Origin: Christensenella sp. UBA7707
Lineage (GTDB): Bacteria > Bacillota > Clostridia > Christensenellales > CAG-138
Assembly: GCA_002482435.1 (NCBI GenBank)
Contig: DLFZ01000220.1
Location: 3,857 to 12,273, forward strand
Direction: 5' to 3'
DNA length: 8,417 nt
The position numbers and the translations under genes were made by a program. Below the pieces are notes generated by a model. The model had not been told where the DNA came from, did no database searches, and was given only the letters and a program-made list of their open reading frames with translations. Of this stretch, positions 1-5,428 are shown in pieces. How positions within the stretch are numbered: position 1 is the stretch's first letter; every line of letters starts with the position of its first letter.

Positions 1-229
1 GCTTTCGCTTCTATACATAAGTGAATTTCCAACATTATCAATCTAGTTTTTTCGTGCTACTATATGAGTTAAATTTTTTACATTTCTTTTCGTCACATCG
101 CATAGTAAACTCTTTGGATTTTTTTGCTTTTGTATAAACGCTTGCGTTTTATGTATACCGCTTTGAAATAGGCTGTTTGTCTGTGTTTTTCCGTGTATAC
201 TCTTGGTTTTCGACGTCTAGATTGTGCTA
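1..229. other. AT-rich non-coding leader of the element
   Basis: I see no open reading frame with a ribosome binding site in this stretch on either strand. It is T-rich on the plus strand and contains several TGTATA motifs (131-136, 152-157 and 194-199, plus the inverted form TATACA at 12-17) and a short inverted repeat, AAACGC-TT-GCGTTT, at 136-149. It lies immediately upstream of the promoter for the 84-residue gene, so a regulatory or replication role is possible, but nothing in the sequence proves one. No copy of the ssrA 3' end is present here, so the far attachment site is not in this part of the element. Confidence 0.45.
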
Positions 230-258
230 TTGAACACCATTTATTACCCTGTTATAAT
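230..258 (+). promoter_or_regulatory. sigma-A type promoter for the two-gene plus-strand operon
   Basis: A -35 box TTGAAC (230-235) and a perfect -10 box TATAAT (253-258) are separated by exactly 17 bp. Transcription would start near 265, leaving a leader of about 37 nt before the ATG at 302. The quality and spacing make this the best promoter match in the window. It would drive the 84-residue gene and the helix-turn-helix gene together. Confidence 0.8.
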
Positions 259-301
259 ACGTTCATAAAATAAATTATTTACGAAAGGAACCAGGACAAT
301 T

Positions 302-556
302 ATGGAAGCAATTAAGAGAATCGAACACTTGCGCGACATCAGCGAGGATGATATTCTTGAATATTTCGAGAACGCTGATGAAAAAACTCAACGTTGGATA
401 AAGAGAACATACACCAAACTCAAGAAAGAAAACAAGACAACTGCGTTTCTCCGTTTTCGCAAAGAATTCGCTTTTAGATGTATGCCCGAACTCGTGCGAA
501 AACCCTCTCTAGATGATAAGTTCAAGCGAATTTACAGCGAACAACACGGCAATTAA
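302..556 (+). CDS. small charged protein of unknown function in mobile element
   Basis: An 84-residue protein starting at ATG, preceded by AAAGGA at 284-289 (about 12 nt away) and by a strong promoter at 230-258. I do not recognise the family. It is highly charged and rich in Lys, Arg and Glu, with no signal peptide or membrane segment. It probably forms helices: residues 14-23 (SEDDILEYFE), 27-43 with alternating acidic and basic residues, and a basic aromatic stretch around 50-60 (LRFRKEFAFR). It lies 33 bp upstream of a helix-turn-helix gene on the same strand and probably shares its transcript. Its place at the end of an integrated element near the integrase suggests a small regulator, excision or accessory factor, but no recognisable winged-helix or Xis motif supports that. 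Existence as a gene is well supported; function is unknown. Confidence 0.7.
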   Translation: MEAIKRIEHLRDISEDDILEYFENADEKTQRWIKRTYTKLKKENKTTAFLRFRKEFAFRCMPELVRKPSLDDKFKRIYSEQHGN

Positions 557-573
557 GCAATCAAATCAACAAG

Positions 574-581
574 AAAGGAGG
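574..581 (+). promoter_or_regulatory. ribosome binding site deciding a TTG start
   Basis: AAAGGAGG lies 8 nt before a TTG codon at 590-592. It is a near-perfect anti-16S match and is the main reason to accept the non-ATG start of the helix-turn-helix gene. Confidence 0.75.
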
Positions 582-589
582 CGAGGGAT

Positions 590-802
590 TTGAGTAAGAA
601 GGATACTAACCTAAAGGCATTAGTAGCTAAGAACCTAGTCTTGCGCGGCTACAATAAAAAAGATTTAGCTATCCTTCTTTCAATGTCCCCCGCTTCCCTC
701 TATAACAAGTTAAGCAATCCCGATAGCTTCACCTTTGGCGAACTAAGAAAGCTAAAAGAAGTCCTACGCTTTACCGATGAAGAATTATTAATGGTTATAT
801 AA
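590..802 (+). CDS. small helix-turn-helix (Cro/C1-like) DNA-binding protein
   Basis: A 70-residue protein starting at TTG behind a strong AAAGGAGG. Residues about 22-42 (NKKDLAILLSMSPASLYNKL) fit a Cro/C1-type helix-turn-helix: an amphipathic helix, the turn at S-M-S, then a recognition helix with SPASLYNKL. Residues 48-68 form a further helical part that resembles the helix after the HTH in XRE-like repressors (FTFGELRKLKEVLRFTDEEL). There is no sensor or dimerisation extension, so it would act as a compact DNA-binding protein. It is the second gene after the 84-residue protein, convergent with the integrase, and ends just before a bidirectional terminator. The likely role is control of element gene expression or of excision and lysogeny-type decisions; an Xis-like role cannot be excluded. 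The HTH call is firm; the target is unknown. Confidence 0.75.
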   Translation: MSKKDTNLKALVAKNLVLRGYNKKDLAILLSMSPASLYNKLSNPDSFTFGELRKLKEVLRFTDEELLMVI

Positions 803-840
803 AAGGGCTTTGGCAATGCGCCAAAGCCCCTTTTTTTCTT
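801..840. terminator. bidirectional intrinsic terminator between convergent genes
   Basis: A perfect 10-bp stem, GGGCTTTGGC (805-814) with GCCAAAGCCC (820-829), encloses the 5-nt loop AATGC. On the plus strand it is followed by a T-run (831-837). On the minus strand the AAAA at 801-804 supplies a shorter U-tract. It lies between the stop of the HTH gene (802) and the stop of the integrase (842) and can serve both. Confidence 0.9.
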
Positions 841-841
841 T

Positions 842-1876
842 TTATTCCTCTGTTTTTATCTCTGTATTAAAGAACTCATTCAACTTGCTATCAATTTCTT
901 CCTCAACATTTCTCATTGTATGTTGGTAAACCTTGTTCAGCATATTATCAGTTGAATGTCCCATCCGTTCCCGCGCATACTTGTTTGGAACGCCCTTAGC
1001 AAGCAATATAGAAGCGTAGTAATGCCGCAAGCTATGAAAGTTATAAGGGAAGTTTGCTTTTACTATTGCGCGGTTATAAAGGCTCGCTAATGCGTCAGGC
1101 GTTTCCTGAATAACATTATCTTCTGCTTTTCCAACTTGCGGCAATGCCCTAATTAAAGCATCAGGCATTATTAACTTTCTATTGCCGCTAAAGGTTTTCG
1201 GCTTCTTCTCTACCCACTCATTAAACTCGTTCTTAACCTTCGCTTTATTGATACTAACGGTTTTCTTGCTAATATCTATATCCTTCCACTTTAGCGCGAA
1301 TATCTCACTTCTGCGTAATCCTAAATAAACAGCAAACATAACATACAATTCAAGGCGGGAACCCTCTAGCAAAGAAAGAAAGGAGTTAAGCTCATCCGTT
1401 GTTGGTATGTCTATTTCCTTTTTATCCTTTTGCGGCAATATAACCTTATCTCCAATATAAATATCATTTTCCTTTAAAACCGTATTGTAAAATGCGTGGG
1501 CGTTCGCTACCGTCTTATAGCTTCTTCCTGCGGCATAATTATTGATAGCTTTCTGATACATTTCCTTTGTAATTACGCCTATTCTTACATCAAGCAATTC
1601 AAGAAAAGCATTTCTTTTAATCTTCTTATATGCGGCAATAGTTGTGGGGGATAATAAGTTTGAGCGCGCTTCAATAAACCTATCTGCTAATTGCCCTAAT
1701 GTAATGTTTTCAGGCTTGTTTGTATGTTCTCTTTCGTTTAAGAAAATAGCCACCATACTTTCAGCTTCTTTTTTTGTTGAAGCTGTGAAGGATTTGCTTT
1801 TATACTCCCCTTTTTCATCCGTATAATATGCCTTACATCTCCAACTACCACTAGGAAGTTTTTTAGCTTTAGCCAT
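842..1876 (-). CDS. int: tyrosine recombinase (site-specific integrase)
   Basis: A 344-residue integrase that would insert and excise the element at the 3' end of ssrA. Residues about 8-50 look like an AP2-like arm-binding domain of three beta strands (SGSWRCKAYY, YKSKSFTAS) and a helix. Residues about 57-140 are the SAM-like core-binding domain. The catalytic domain follows from about 155. Visible active-site residues are Arg188 in LGLRRSEI, a probable Lys227 in the beta hairpin, His281 and Arg284 in HSLRHYYAS, His307 in MGH, and nucleophile Tyr317 in KVYQH. Length and layout match integrases of Gram-positive temperate phages and conjugative elements (Tn916/phage type). The ATG is preceded by AAAGGAAGGG with a 7-nt gap and by a promoter at 1909-1937. 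The gene looks intact, and base composition is lower in GC than the neighbouring backbone. Confidence 0.95.
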   Translation of the reverse strand: MAKAKKLPSGSWRCKAYYTDEKGEYKSKSFTASTKKEAESMVAIFLNEREHTNKPENITLGQLADRFIEARSNLLSPTTIAAYKKIKRNAFLELLDVRIGVITKEMYQKAINNYAAGRSYKTVANAHAFYNTVLKENDIYIGDKVILPQKDKKEIDIPTTDELNSFLSLLEGSRLELYVMFAVYLGLRRSEIFALKWKDIDISKKTVSINKAKVKNEFNEWVEKKPKTFSGNRKLIMPDALIRALPQVGKAEDNVIQETPDALASLYNRAIVKANFPYNFHSLRHYYASILLAKGVPNKYARERMGHSTDNMLNKVYQHTMRNVEEEIDSKLNEFFNTEIKTEE

Positions 1877-1908
1877 GCGCGCGCCCTTCCTTTCTCATTG
1901 TTATTGGC

Positions 1909-1937
1909 ATTATAATGCGCGTGGCTGAATTTTTCAA
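1909..1937 (-). promoter_or_regulatory. promoter of the integrase gene
   Basis: On the minus strand TTGAAA (1937-1932) and TATAAT (1914-1909) are separated by 17 bp, with transcription starting near 1902 and a short leader to the ATG at 1876. The -10 box lies inside a perfect 12-bp palindrome, GCATTATAATGC (1907-1918). One copy of a 10-bp direct repeat (1922-1931) fills part of the spacer between the two boxes, so a protein bound there would block RNA polymerase. Confidence 0.75.
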
Positions 1938-1964
1938 GGCTATGGCTGAATTTGTGGCTGAATT
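1922..1964. repeat. three direct repeats TGGCTGAATT
   Basis: Identical 10-mers start at 1922, 1943 and 1955, that is 21 and 12 bp apart, close to whole helical turns. The first lies in the int promoter spacer and the second just upstream of the -35 box. Position between an integrase with an arm-binding N-terminal domain and its probable attachment site makes them candidate arm-type integrase or excisionase sites that may also autoregulate int. An operator for another element protein is the alternative. Confidence 0.7.
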
Positions 1965-2061
1965 AATTCTATTTAAGGGTTAATTTCACTAATCAATTAT
2001 AGCTTTCTCTAAAATTTTAGATTAGCAAATTTTCGATTTTCCCTTATATTTAGGCACTTTT
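1965..2061. other. AT-rich spacer between int control region and ssrA terminator
   Basis: There is no coding sequence. A perfect palindrome, CTAAAATTTTAG, lies at 2009-2020, and the inverted pair CTAATC (1989-1994) and GATTAG (2020-2025) surrounds it. These may be protein-binding or bending sites within the attachment region, but in such AT-rich DNA they could be chance. Confidence 0.35.
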
Positions 2062-2099
2062 TCAAAAAGAAAAGGAATTCAGCTTGTTTGCTGAATTCC
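2062..2099 (-). terminator. intrinsic terminator of ssrA
   Basis: On the minus strand a perfect 10-bp stem, GGAATTCAGC with GCTGAATTCC (2090-2099 and 2074-2083), encloses a 6-nt loop and is followed by TTTTCTTTTT. It starts 7 nt after the CCA end of the tmRNA. Because it lies on the element side of the presumed junction, it was probably supplied by the inserted element. Confidence 0.88.
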
Positions 2100-2106
2100 C
2101 TTCTAA

Positions 2107-2134
2107 TGGTGGAGGCGAGGGGAGTTGAACCCCT
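2107..2134. other. probable attachment site (ssrA 3' end)
   Basis: The junction between AT-rich element DNA carrying int and the GC-richer backbone falls at the tmRNA 3' end. Integrases of this type commonly recombine within the T-arm to CCA segment and restore it. Here the T-arm (2118-2134) and CCA (2107-2109) are intact, as expected. The exact core and overlap cannot be defined because the second copy lies outside the window. Confidence 0.55.
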
Positions 2135-2334
2135 GTCCGAAAACCTGTTGGCAAGACTTTCTACGAGCGTAGCCTATGTTTTAAAATTCCCTCTGCGCGG
2201 CTCCCATGGGCAGGATCCGCGTTTTGGTAGCTTCATAAAATCCCACATGCCGCAAAGCTTAAGCATGCTGGTTCCCCACCTTAATGACGCCCGTATCCGC
2301 CGTCGTGGGCAACTGCGGGCGGACGCGTCACTGC

Positions 2335-2367
2335 TTACGCAGCGACGGGTACGAAATTAGCTTCGTC
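2335..2367 (-). other. tmRNA proteolysis tag reading frame
   Basis: Read on the minus strand, GAC GAA GCT AAT TTC GTA CCC GTC GCT GCG TAA encodes DEANFVPVAA and a stop. With the alanine carried by tmRNA the tag would be (A)DEANFVPVAA. The C-terminal Ala-Ala is the expected protease signal. The resume codon is inferred from typical tag length and the preceding ACUAACU context; the frame at the C-terminal end is certain. Confidence 0.7.
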
Positions 2368-2460
2368 AGTTAGTTTTTATTTTCCCGCTTTTATCGAAGC
2401 GCGGGGCTTCGGCTCGCTTATCCGGCTTCCACGATCCCCGTCGAAACCATTTACGCCCCC

Positions 2461-2504
2461 ATGAAAATGGGGGTTGCCGCGTTTTTATGCGGCAGGCAAT
2501 TATA
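2461..2504 (-). promoter_or_regulatory. candidate ssrA promoter -10 and pre-tmRNA leader
   Basis: A TATAAT (2504-2499, minus) lies between smpB and ssrA, so tmRNA may have its own start near 2492 as well as read-through from smpB. I find no good -35 at 16-18 bp, so the promoter is only moderately supported. The leader contains the stem TGCCGC-GCGGCA (2494-2489 with 2480-2475). It also contains CCCCCAT (2473-2467), complementary to AT plus the first five G of the mature RNA (2462-2456). Confidence 0.5.
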
Positions 2505-2526
2505 ATAGCACAGTTTTACGCAAATC

Positions 2527-2991
2527 TCAATCTGTATTCTTCATCCTGCGTTCCATGTCGCGTTTCGCGTCGCGCTCGGCCATGTCGCTTCGCTTGTCGT
2601 AAAGCTTTTTGCCTTTTGCCACGGCAAGCTCCATTTTTACAAGGCCGTCTTTGAGGTAGAGCTGCAACGGAATGAGGCTGTAACCATCCGCCTGCGTAAG
2701 CGACTGGAGCTTTAAAATTTCGCGTTTGTGCAAAAGAAGCTTCCGCTTACGAAACGGATCGCGGTTAAATATGTTCCCTTGCTCGTAAGGGCTTACGTGC
2801 ATCCCAACGATGAACGCCTCGCCCCCTTTGACCTGTGCGTAGGAATCCTTGAGGTTTACCTTGCCCGCGCGGATGCTTTTGACTTCCGTGCCTACGAGCG
2901 AAATACCGCACTCATAGGTATCCTCAATAAAATATTCGTGGCGCGCCTTTCGGTTTTCCGCCACGCGGCGCACGCCCTTTTGAACCGGCAA
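2527..2991 (-). CDS. smpB: SsrA-binding protein SmpB
   Basis: SmpB binds the tRNA-like part of tmRNA, stands in for the missing anticodon arm and delivers it to stalled ribosomes. Family landmarks are clear: [19 protein letters not shown] near the N-terminus, [20 protein letters not shown], and the OB-fold ending in [16 protein letters not shown]. The basic C-terminal helix ([13 protein letters not shown]) is the part that enters the mRNA channel. I start it at TTG 2991 (154 residues): AAGGGGGTG at 3006-2998 is the ribosome binding site, correctly spaced for this TTG. The upstream in-frame GTG at 3000 (157 residues) overlaps that same site and is less likely. The gene begins about 48 nt after rnr and is followed by ssrA, the standard order, so protein and RNA partners are made together. 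Confidence 0.95.
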   Translation of the reverse strand: MPVQKGVRRVAENRKARHEYFIEDTYECGISLVGTEVKSIRAGKVNLKDSYAQVKGGEAFIVGMHVSPYEQGNIFNRDPFRKRKLLLHKREILKLQSLTQADGYSLIPLQLYLKDGLVKMELAVAKGKKLYDKRSDMAERDAKRDMERRMKNTD

Positions 2992-3039
2992 GCGCGACAC
3001 CCCCTTTCAAGCACCCCAGTTTTTTGTGGCTACACTATC

Positions 3040-5355
3040 CTACCACGTTTTCGTTTTCTTTTCAACGGCGCGGCGCTTGGAGCGCGGCGCATACGGCTTA
3101 TCTCCGGCTTTGCCTTTTCCTCGGCGCTTTCCTGCGCCTTTTTCGCCTGCAGATGCGCTTTTCGCAGTGCCTTTGGCCGTTCTCCCGCCCTGACCCTGCG
3201 CGCGCGGCTCCTTTGCGGGCACCCTTTTTACGCCGTTCAAAACCTTTTTCTCCGTGCCGGAAGATGTCACCAGCACAAAGCTGATGTTTGCGTTTTCCAT
3301 ATCCACACCCGCAACGCGCACCTCTACCTCGTCGCCAAGGCGGTAGGTTTTGCCGGTGCTTCGGCCAACGATGCGGTAGTTCTTTTCGTCGCAAATGTAA
3401 TAGTCGCCCTCAATGGAAGCGATGCGTACCATGCCCTCCACGGTGTTGGGAAGCTCCACATAAAAGCCGTACTGCGTTACGCCGGAAATGATGCCGCGTT
3501 CCGTTTCGCCGATGCGGCCTTGCATGTACTCGCACTTTTTCAAATTATCGGCCATGCGCTCGGCCTCGACAGCCGCCACTTCACGCTGGGAGCAATGCTG
3601 TGCCGCCTGTGGCATCCATGCCGTCCAATGCCCCGCACGGCGCTTTGATATGCCGCCATGGAGCGTTTCTTTTACGATACGGTGCACCACAAGGTCCGGA
3701 TAACGACGGATGGGTGAGGTAAAGTGGCAGTAATGCTCTGCCGCAAGCCCGAAGTGCCCAAAGTTATGCTCGCTGTAACGCGCCTTTTTGAGCGACCTGA
3801 GCGTTACGCGGTTGACCACGTTTTCCTCCGGCGTACCCTTTACGCGGTTGAGAAGCTTTTGGTAGTTCATCGGCCGCACCTCGCCATGGGTTTTGATGCC
3901 GTAGCCGAGCGTTTCGAGAAACGCCGAAAGCGCTGTGAGTTTTTCCTCGTCGGGCGTTTCATGTACGCGGTACATAAAAGGAAGGTTCAGCTTGGCGATA
4001 TGCCCCGCCACCGTTTCGTTGGCGACGAGCATGAATTCCTCGATCATACGGTTGGCCTCTCCGCGCTCGCGAAGGCTTACGCCCTGCGCACGCCCCGAAG
4101 CGTCGAGCATTATTTTCGCCTCGTCAAGGTCAAAGTCAATGCTGCCGCGGCGCACGCGCCGCGCGTTTAAAAGCCGCATCAGCTCGCGCATCTCAAGGAG
4201 CATCGATGAAACGTCCTTATATTCCTCTAAAAGCGCCGCGTCGCCCTCGAACATGGCGTTTACCGCGTCGTACGTCATACGGTGCACGGTCTGAATCACG
4301 GTTTCCGCCATGCGGTAGGAAGTCACCTTCCCCTCCGCGTCAAGCTCCATGATGCACGAAAGCGTAAGCTTCGGCTCCTTTTCGTTGAGCGAGCAAACGC
4401 CGTTGCTAACATCCGGCGGGAACATGGGCAGCACGCGGTCGGGGAAATAAACGCTCGTGCCGCGCTTATACGCCTCCTTGTCGAGCGCGCCGCGCTCGGC
4501 GATGTAATGGCTTACATCCGCAATGTGCACGCCGAGGCGGTAGCCGCCGTTTTTCAGGCGCGTCAAGGAAACCGCATCGTCAAGGTCCTTCGCGTCCGCA
4601 CCGTCAATGGTAATGACACGCTCGTTCCGCCAGTCCTCACGGCGGGCAATCTCCTCTTCGGGAACGGGTGCATTGAGGCTTTGCGCAAGCCTTAAGGCAG
4701 CCTTGGGGAAACTGTCCGGCAGGTCAAGCCTGCGGATTACCGACAAGATGTCTGTGCCCGCAGCGTATTTGTTGCCAAGCACCTCCACAATTTTCCCTTC
4801 AAGCGGCCGGTTCCCTTCCGGATAACCTGTAATCTCCGCAACCACCTTTTCACCGGATTTTGCGGTTTTCTCCTGCCCGGTGGGAATGACTACGTCGTAG
4901 CCGATTTTGGTTTCATCCGGCACCACATAGCCGCCGCCAAGCCCATCGGAGTGGAAGGTGCCAACCACGCGGGCGTTCATGCGCTCCGCGATGAACACGA
5001 CTTCCGCTTCCTTTGCACCGCGCGGGCTTTCGCCCGTTTCGCGCACCCACACCCTGTCGTTGTGCATGGCGCCGTTTAAAGCTTCCCCGGGCAGGAACAT
5101 ATCCCCCCCGCCGTTTTGCGGTATAAAGAAGCCAAAGCCGCGCGCGTTGCCCTGTACGCGACCCAAGGTAAGGCCGAGCTGCTCAGGAAGCGCCAGCTTG
5201 CCCTTTTTTGTCAAAAGCGCTTCTCCTTGCTCCAAAAGCGCATCGATCTCACGGTCGAGCGCTTCTGCGTTGCCGCCGATGATGTTAAAAAGTTCTTCCG
5301 GTGAGGCGGGGCGCCTTAAGCGGCGCAGCGCCGAAATTACGGTTTGTTGTTCCAA
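3040..5355 (-). CDS. rnr: ribonuclease R (3'-5' exoribonuclease)
   Basis: RNase R degrades structured RNA processively from the 3' end and removes non-stop mRNAs together with tmRNA-SmpB. The 771-residue chain has a winged-helix-like N-terminus (about 1-60), two cold-shock-like domains (about 62-200), the RNB catalytic domain (about 240-570), an S1 domain (about 612-697) and a Lys/Arg-rich tail (702-771). The metal-binding aspartates are seen in DGADAKDLDDAV as Asp251, Asp257, Asp259 and Asp260. Other RNB signatures include GVHIADVSHYI, GTSVYFPDRVLPM and HFTSPIRRYPDLVVHR. The start is a TTG at 5355 with AAAGGA six nt upstream. An intrinsic terminator lies 20 nt before the start. The basic tail matches the part of RNase R known in E. 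coli to bind tmRNA-SmpB and stalled ribosomes. Confidence 0.96.
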   Translation of the reverse strand: MEQQTVISALRRLRRPASPEELFNIIGGNAEALDREIDALLEQGEALLTKKGKLALPEQLGLTLGRVQGNARGFGFFIPQNGGGDMFLPGEALNGAMHNDRVWVRETGESPRGAKEAEVVFIAERMNARVVGTFHSDGLGGGYVVPDETKIGYDVVIPTGQEKTAKSGEKVVAEITGYPEGNRPLEGKIVEVLGNKYAAGTDILSVIRRLDLPDSFPKAALRLAQSLNAPVPEEEIARREDWRNERVITIDGADAKDLDDAVSLTRLKNGGYRLGVHIADVSHYIAERGALDKEAYKRGTSVYFPDRVLPMFPPDVSNGVCSLNEKEPKLTLSCIMELDAEGKVTSYRMAETVIQTVHRMTYDAVNAMFEGDAALLEEYKDVSSMLLEMRELMRLLNARRVRRGSIDFDLDEAKIMLDASGRAQGVSLRERGEANRMIEEFMLVANETVAGHIAKLNLPFMYRVHETPDEEKLTALSAFLETLGYGIKTHGEVRPMNYQKLLNRVKGTPEENVVNRVTLRSLKKARYSEHNFGHFGLAAEHYCHFTSPIRRYPDLVVHRIVKETLHGGISKRRAGHWTAWMPQAAQHCSQREVAAVEAERMADNLKKCEYMQGRIGETERGIISGVTQYGFYVELPNTVEGMVRIASIEGDYYICDEKNYRIVGRSTGKTYRLGDEVEVRVAGVDMENANISFVLVTSSGTEKKVLNGVKRVPAKEPRAQGQGGRTAKGTAKSASAGEKGAGKRRGKGKAGDKPYAPRSKRRAVEKKTKTW

Positions 5356-5375
5356 TGTATATCCTTTCTTTCCTT

Positions 5376-5410
5376 AAAAAAATACGGCATGCCGCATGCG
5401 GCACGCCGTA
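5376..5410 (-). terminator. intrinsic terminator between secG and rnr
   Basis: On the minus strand a 12-bp stem (TACGGCGTGCCG with CGGCATGCCGTA, one G-U pair, loop CATG; 5410-5383) is followed by seven T (5382-5376). Its end is only 20 nt before the rnr start codon. It would end most secG transcripts and leave rnr dependent on read-through or on a promoter upstream of the hairpin. Confidence 0.88.
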
Positions 5411-5428
5411 AGTGAATTCGTAAAAACT

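Larger units (their letters stand above)
2107..2460 (-). ncRNA. ssrA: transfer-messenger RNA (tmRNA, 10Sa RNA)
   Basis: This RNA acts as both tRNA-Ala-like molecule and mRNA to free stalled ribosomes and tag incomplete proteins for proteolysis. The 5' end GGGGGCG (2460-2454) pairs with CGCCTCC before the A-CCA at 2107-2109, forming a 7-bp acceptor stem with one G-U pair. The T-arm AGGGG-TTCAACT-CCCCT is at 2134-2118, and the conserved 5' segment (AAATGGTTTCGACGGGG) follows the acceptor strand. The internal tag reading frame ends at a TAA (2337-2335). The length of about 354 nt is normal for one-piece tmRNA. It lies directly downstream of smpB, whose product is its obligate partner, and is followed by an intrinsic terminator. 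Its 3' end appears to be the insertion site of the neighbouring element, but the gene is complete. Confidence 0.97.

Noticed and set aside
1644..1826. Plus-strand 60-codon frame inside int
   Set aside because: It is antisense to the integrase with no ribosome binding site or motif.
2088..2360. Plus-strand open frame of 90 codons starting MLNSLLMVEARGVEPLSE
   Set aside because: It lies antisense over the tmRNA 3' half. The VEARGVEPLSE type of peptide is a well-known false gene caused by the conserved tRNA-like T-arm sequence.
2728..3648. Plus-strand open frame of 306 codons
   Set aside because: It runs antisense across smpB and the 3' part of rnr, which both have full family motifs. The translation is Ala/Arg/Leu-rich with no recognisable domain or ribosome binding site.
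3724..4695. Several plus-strand open frames of 119-148 codons
   Set aside because: They are shadows of rnr in GC-richer sequence, where antisense stops are rare. None has a convincing start or motif.
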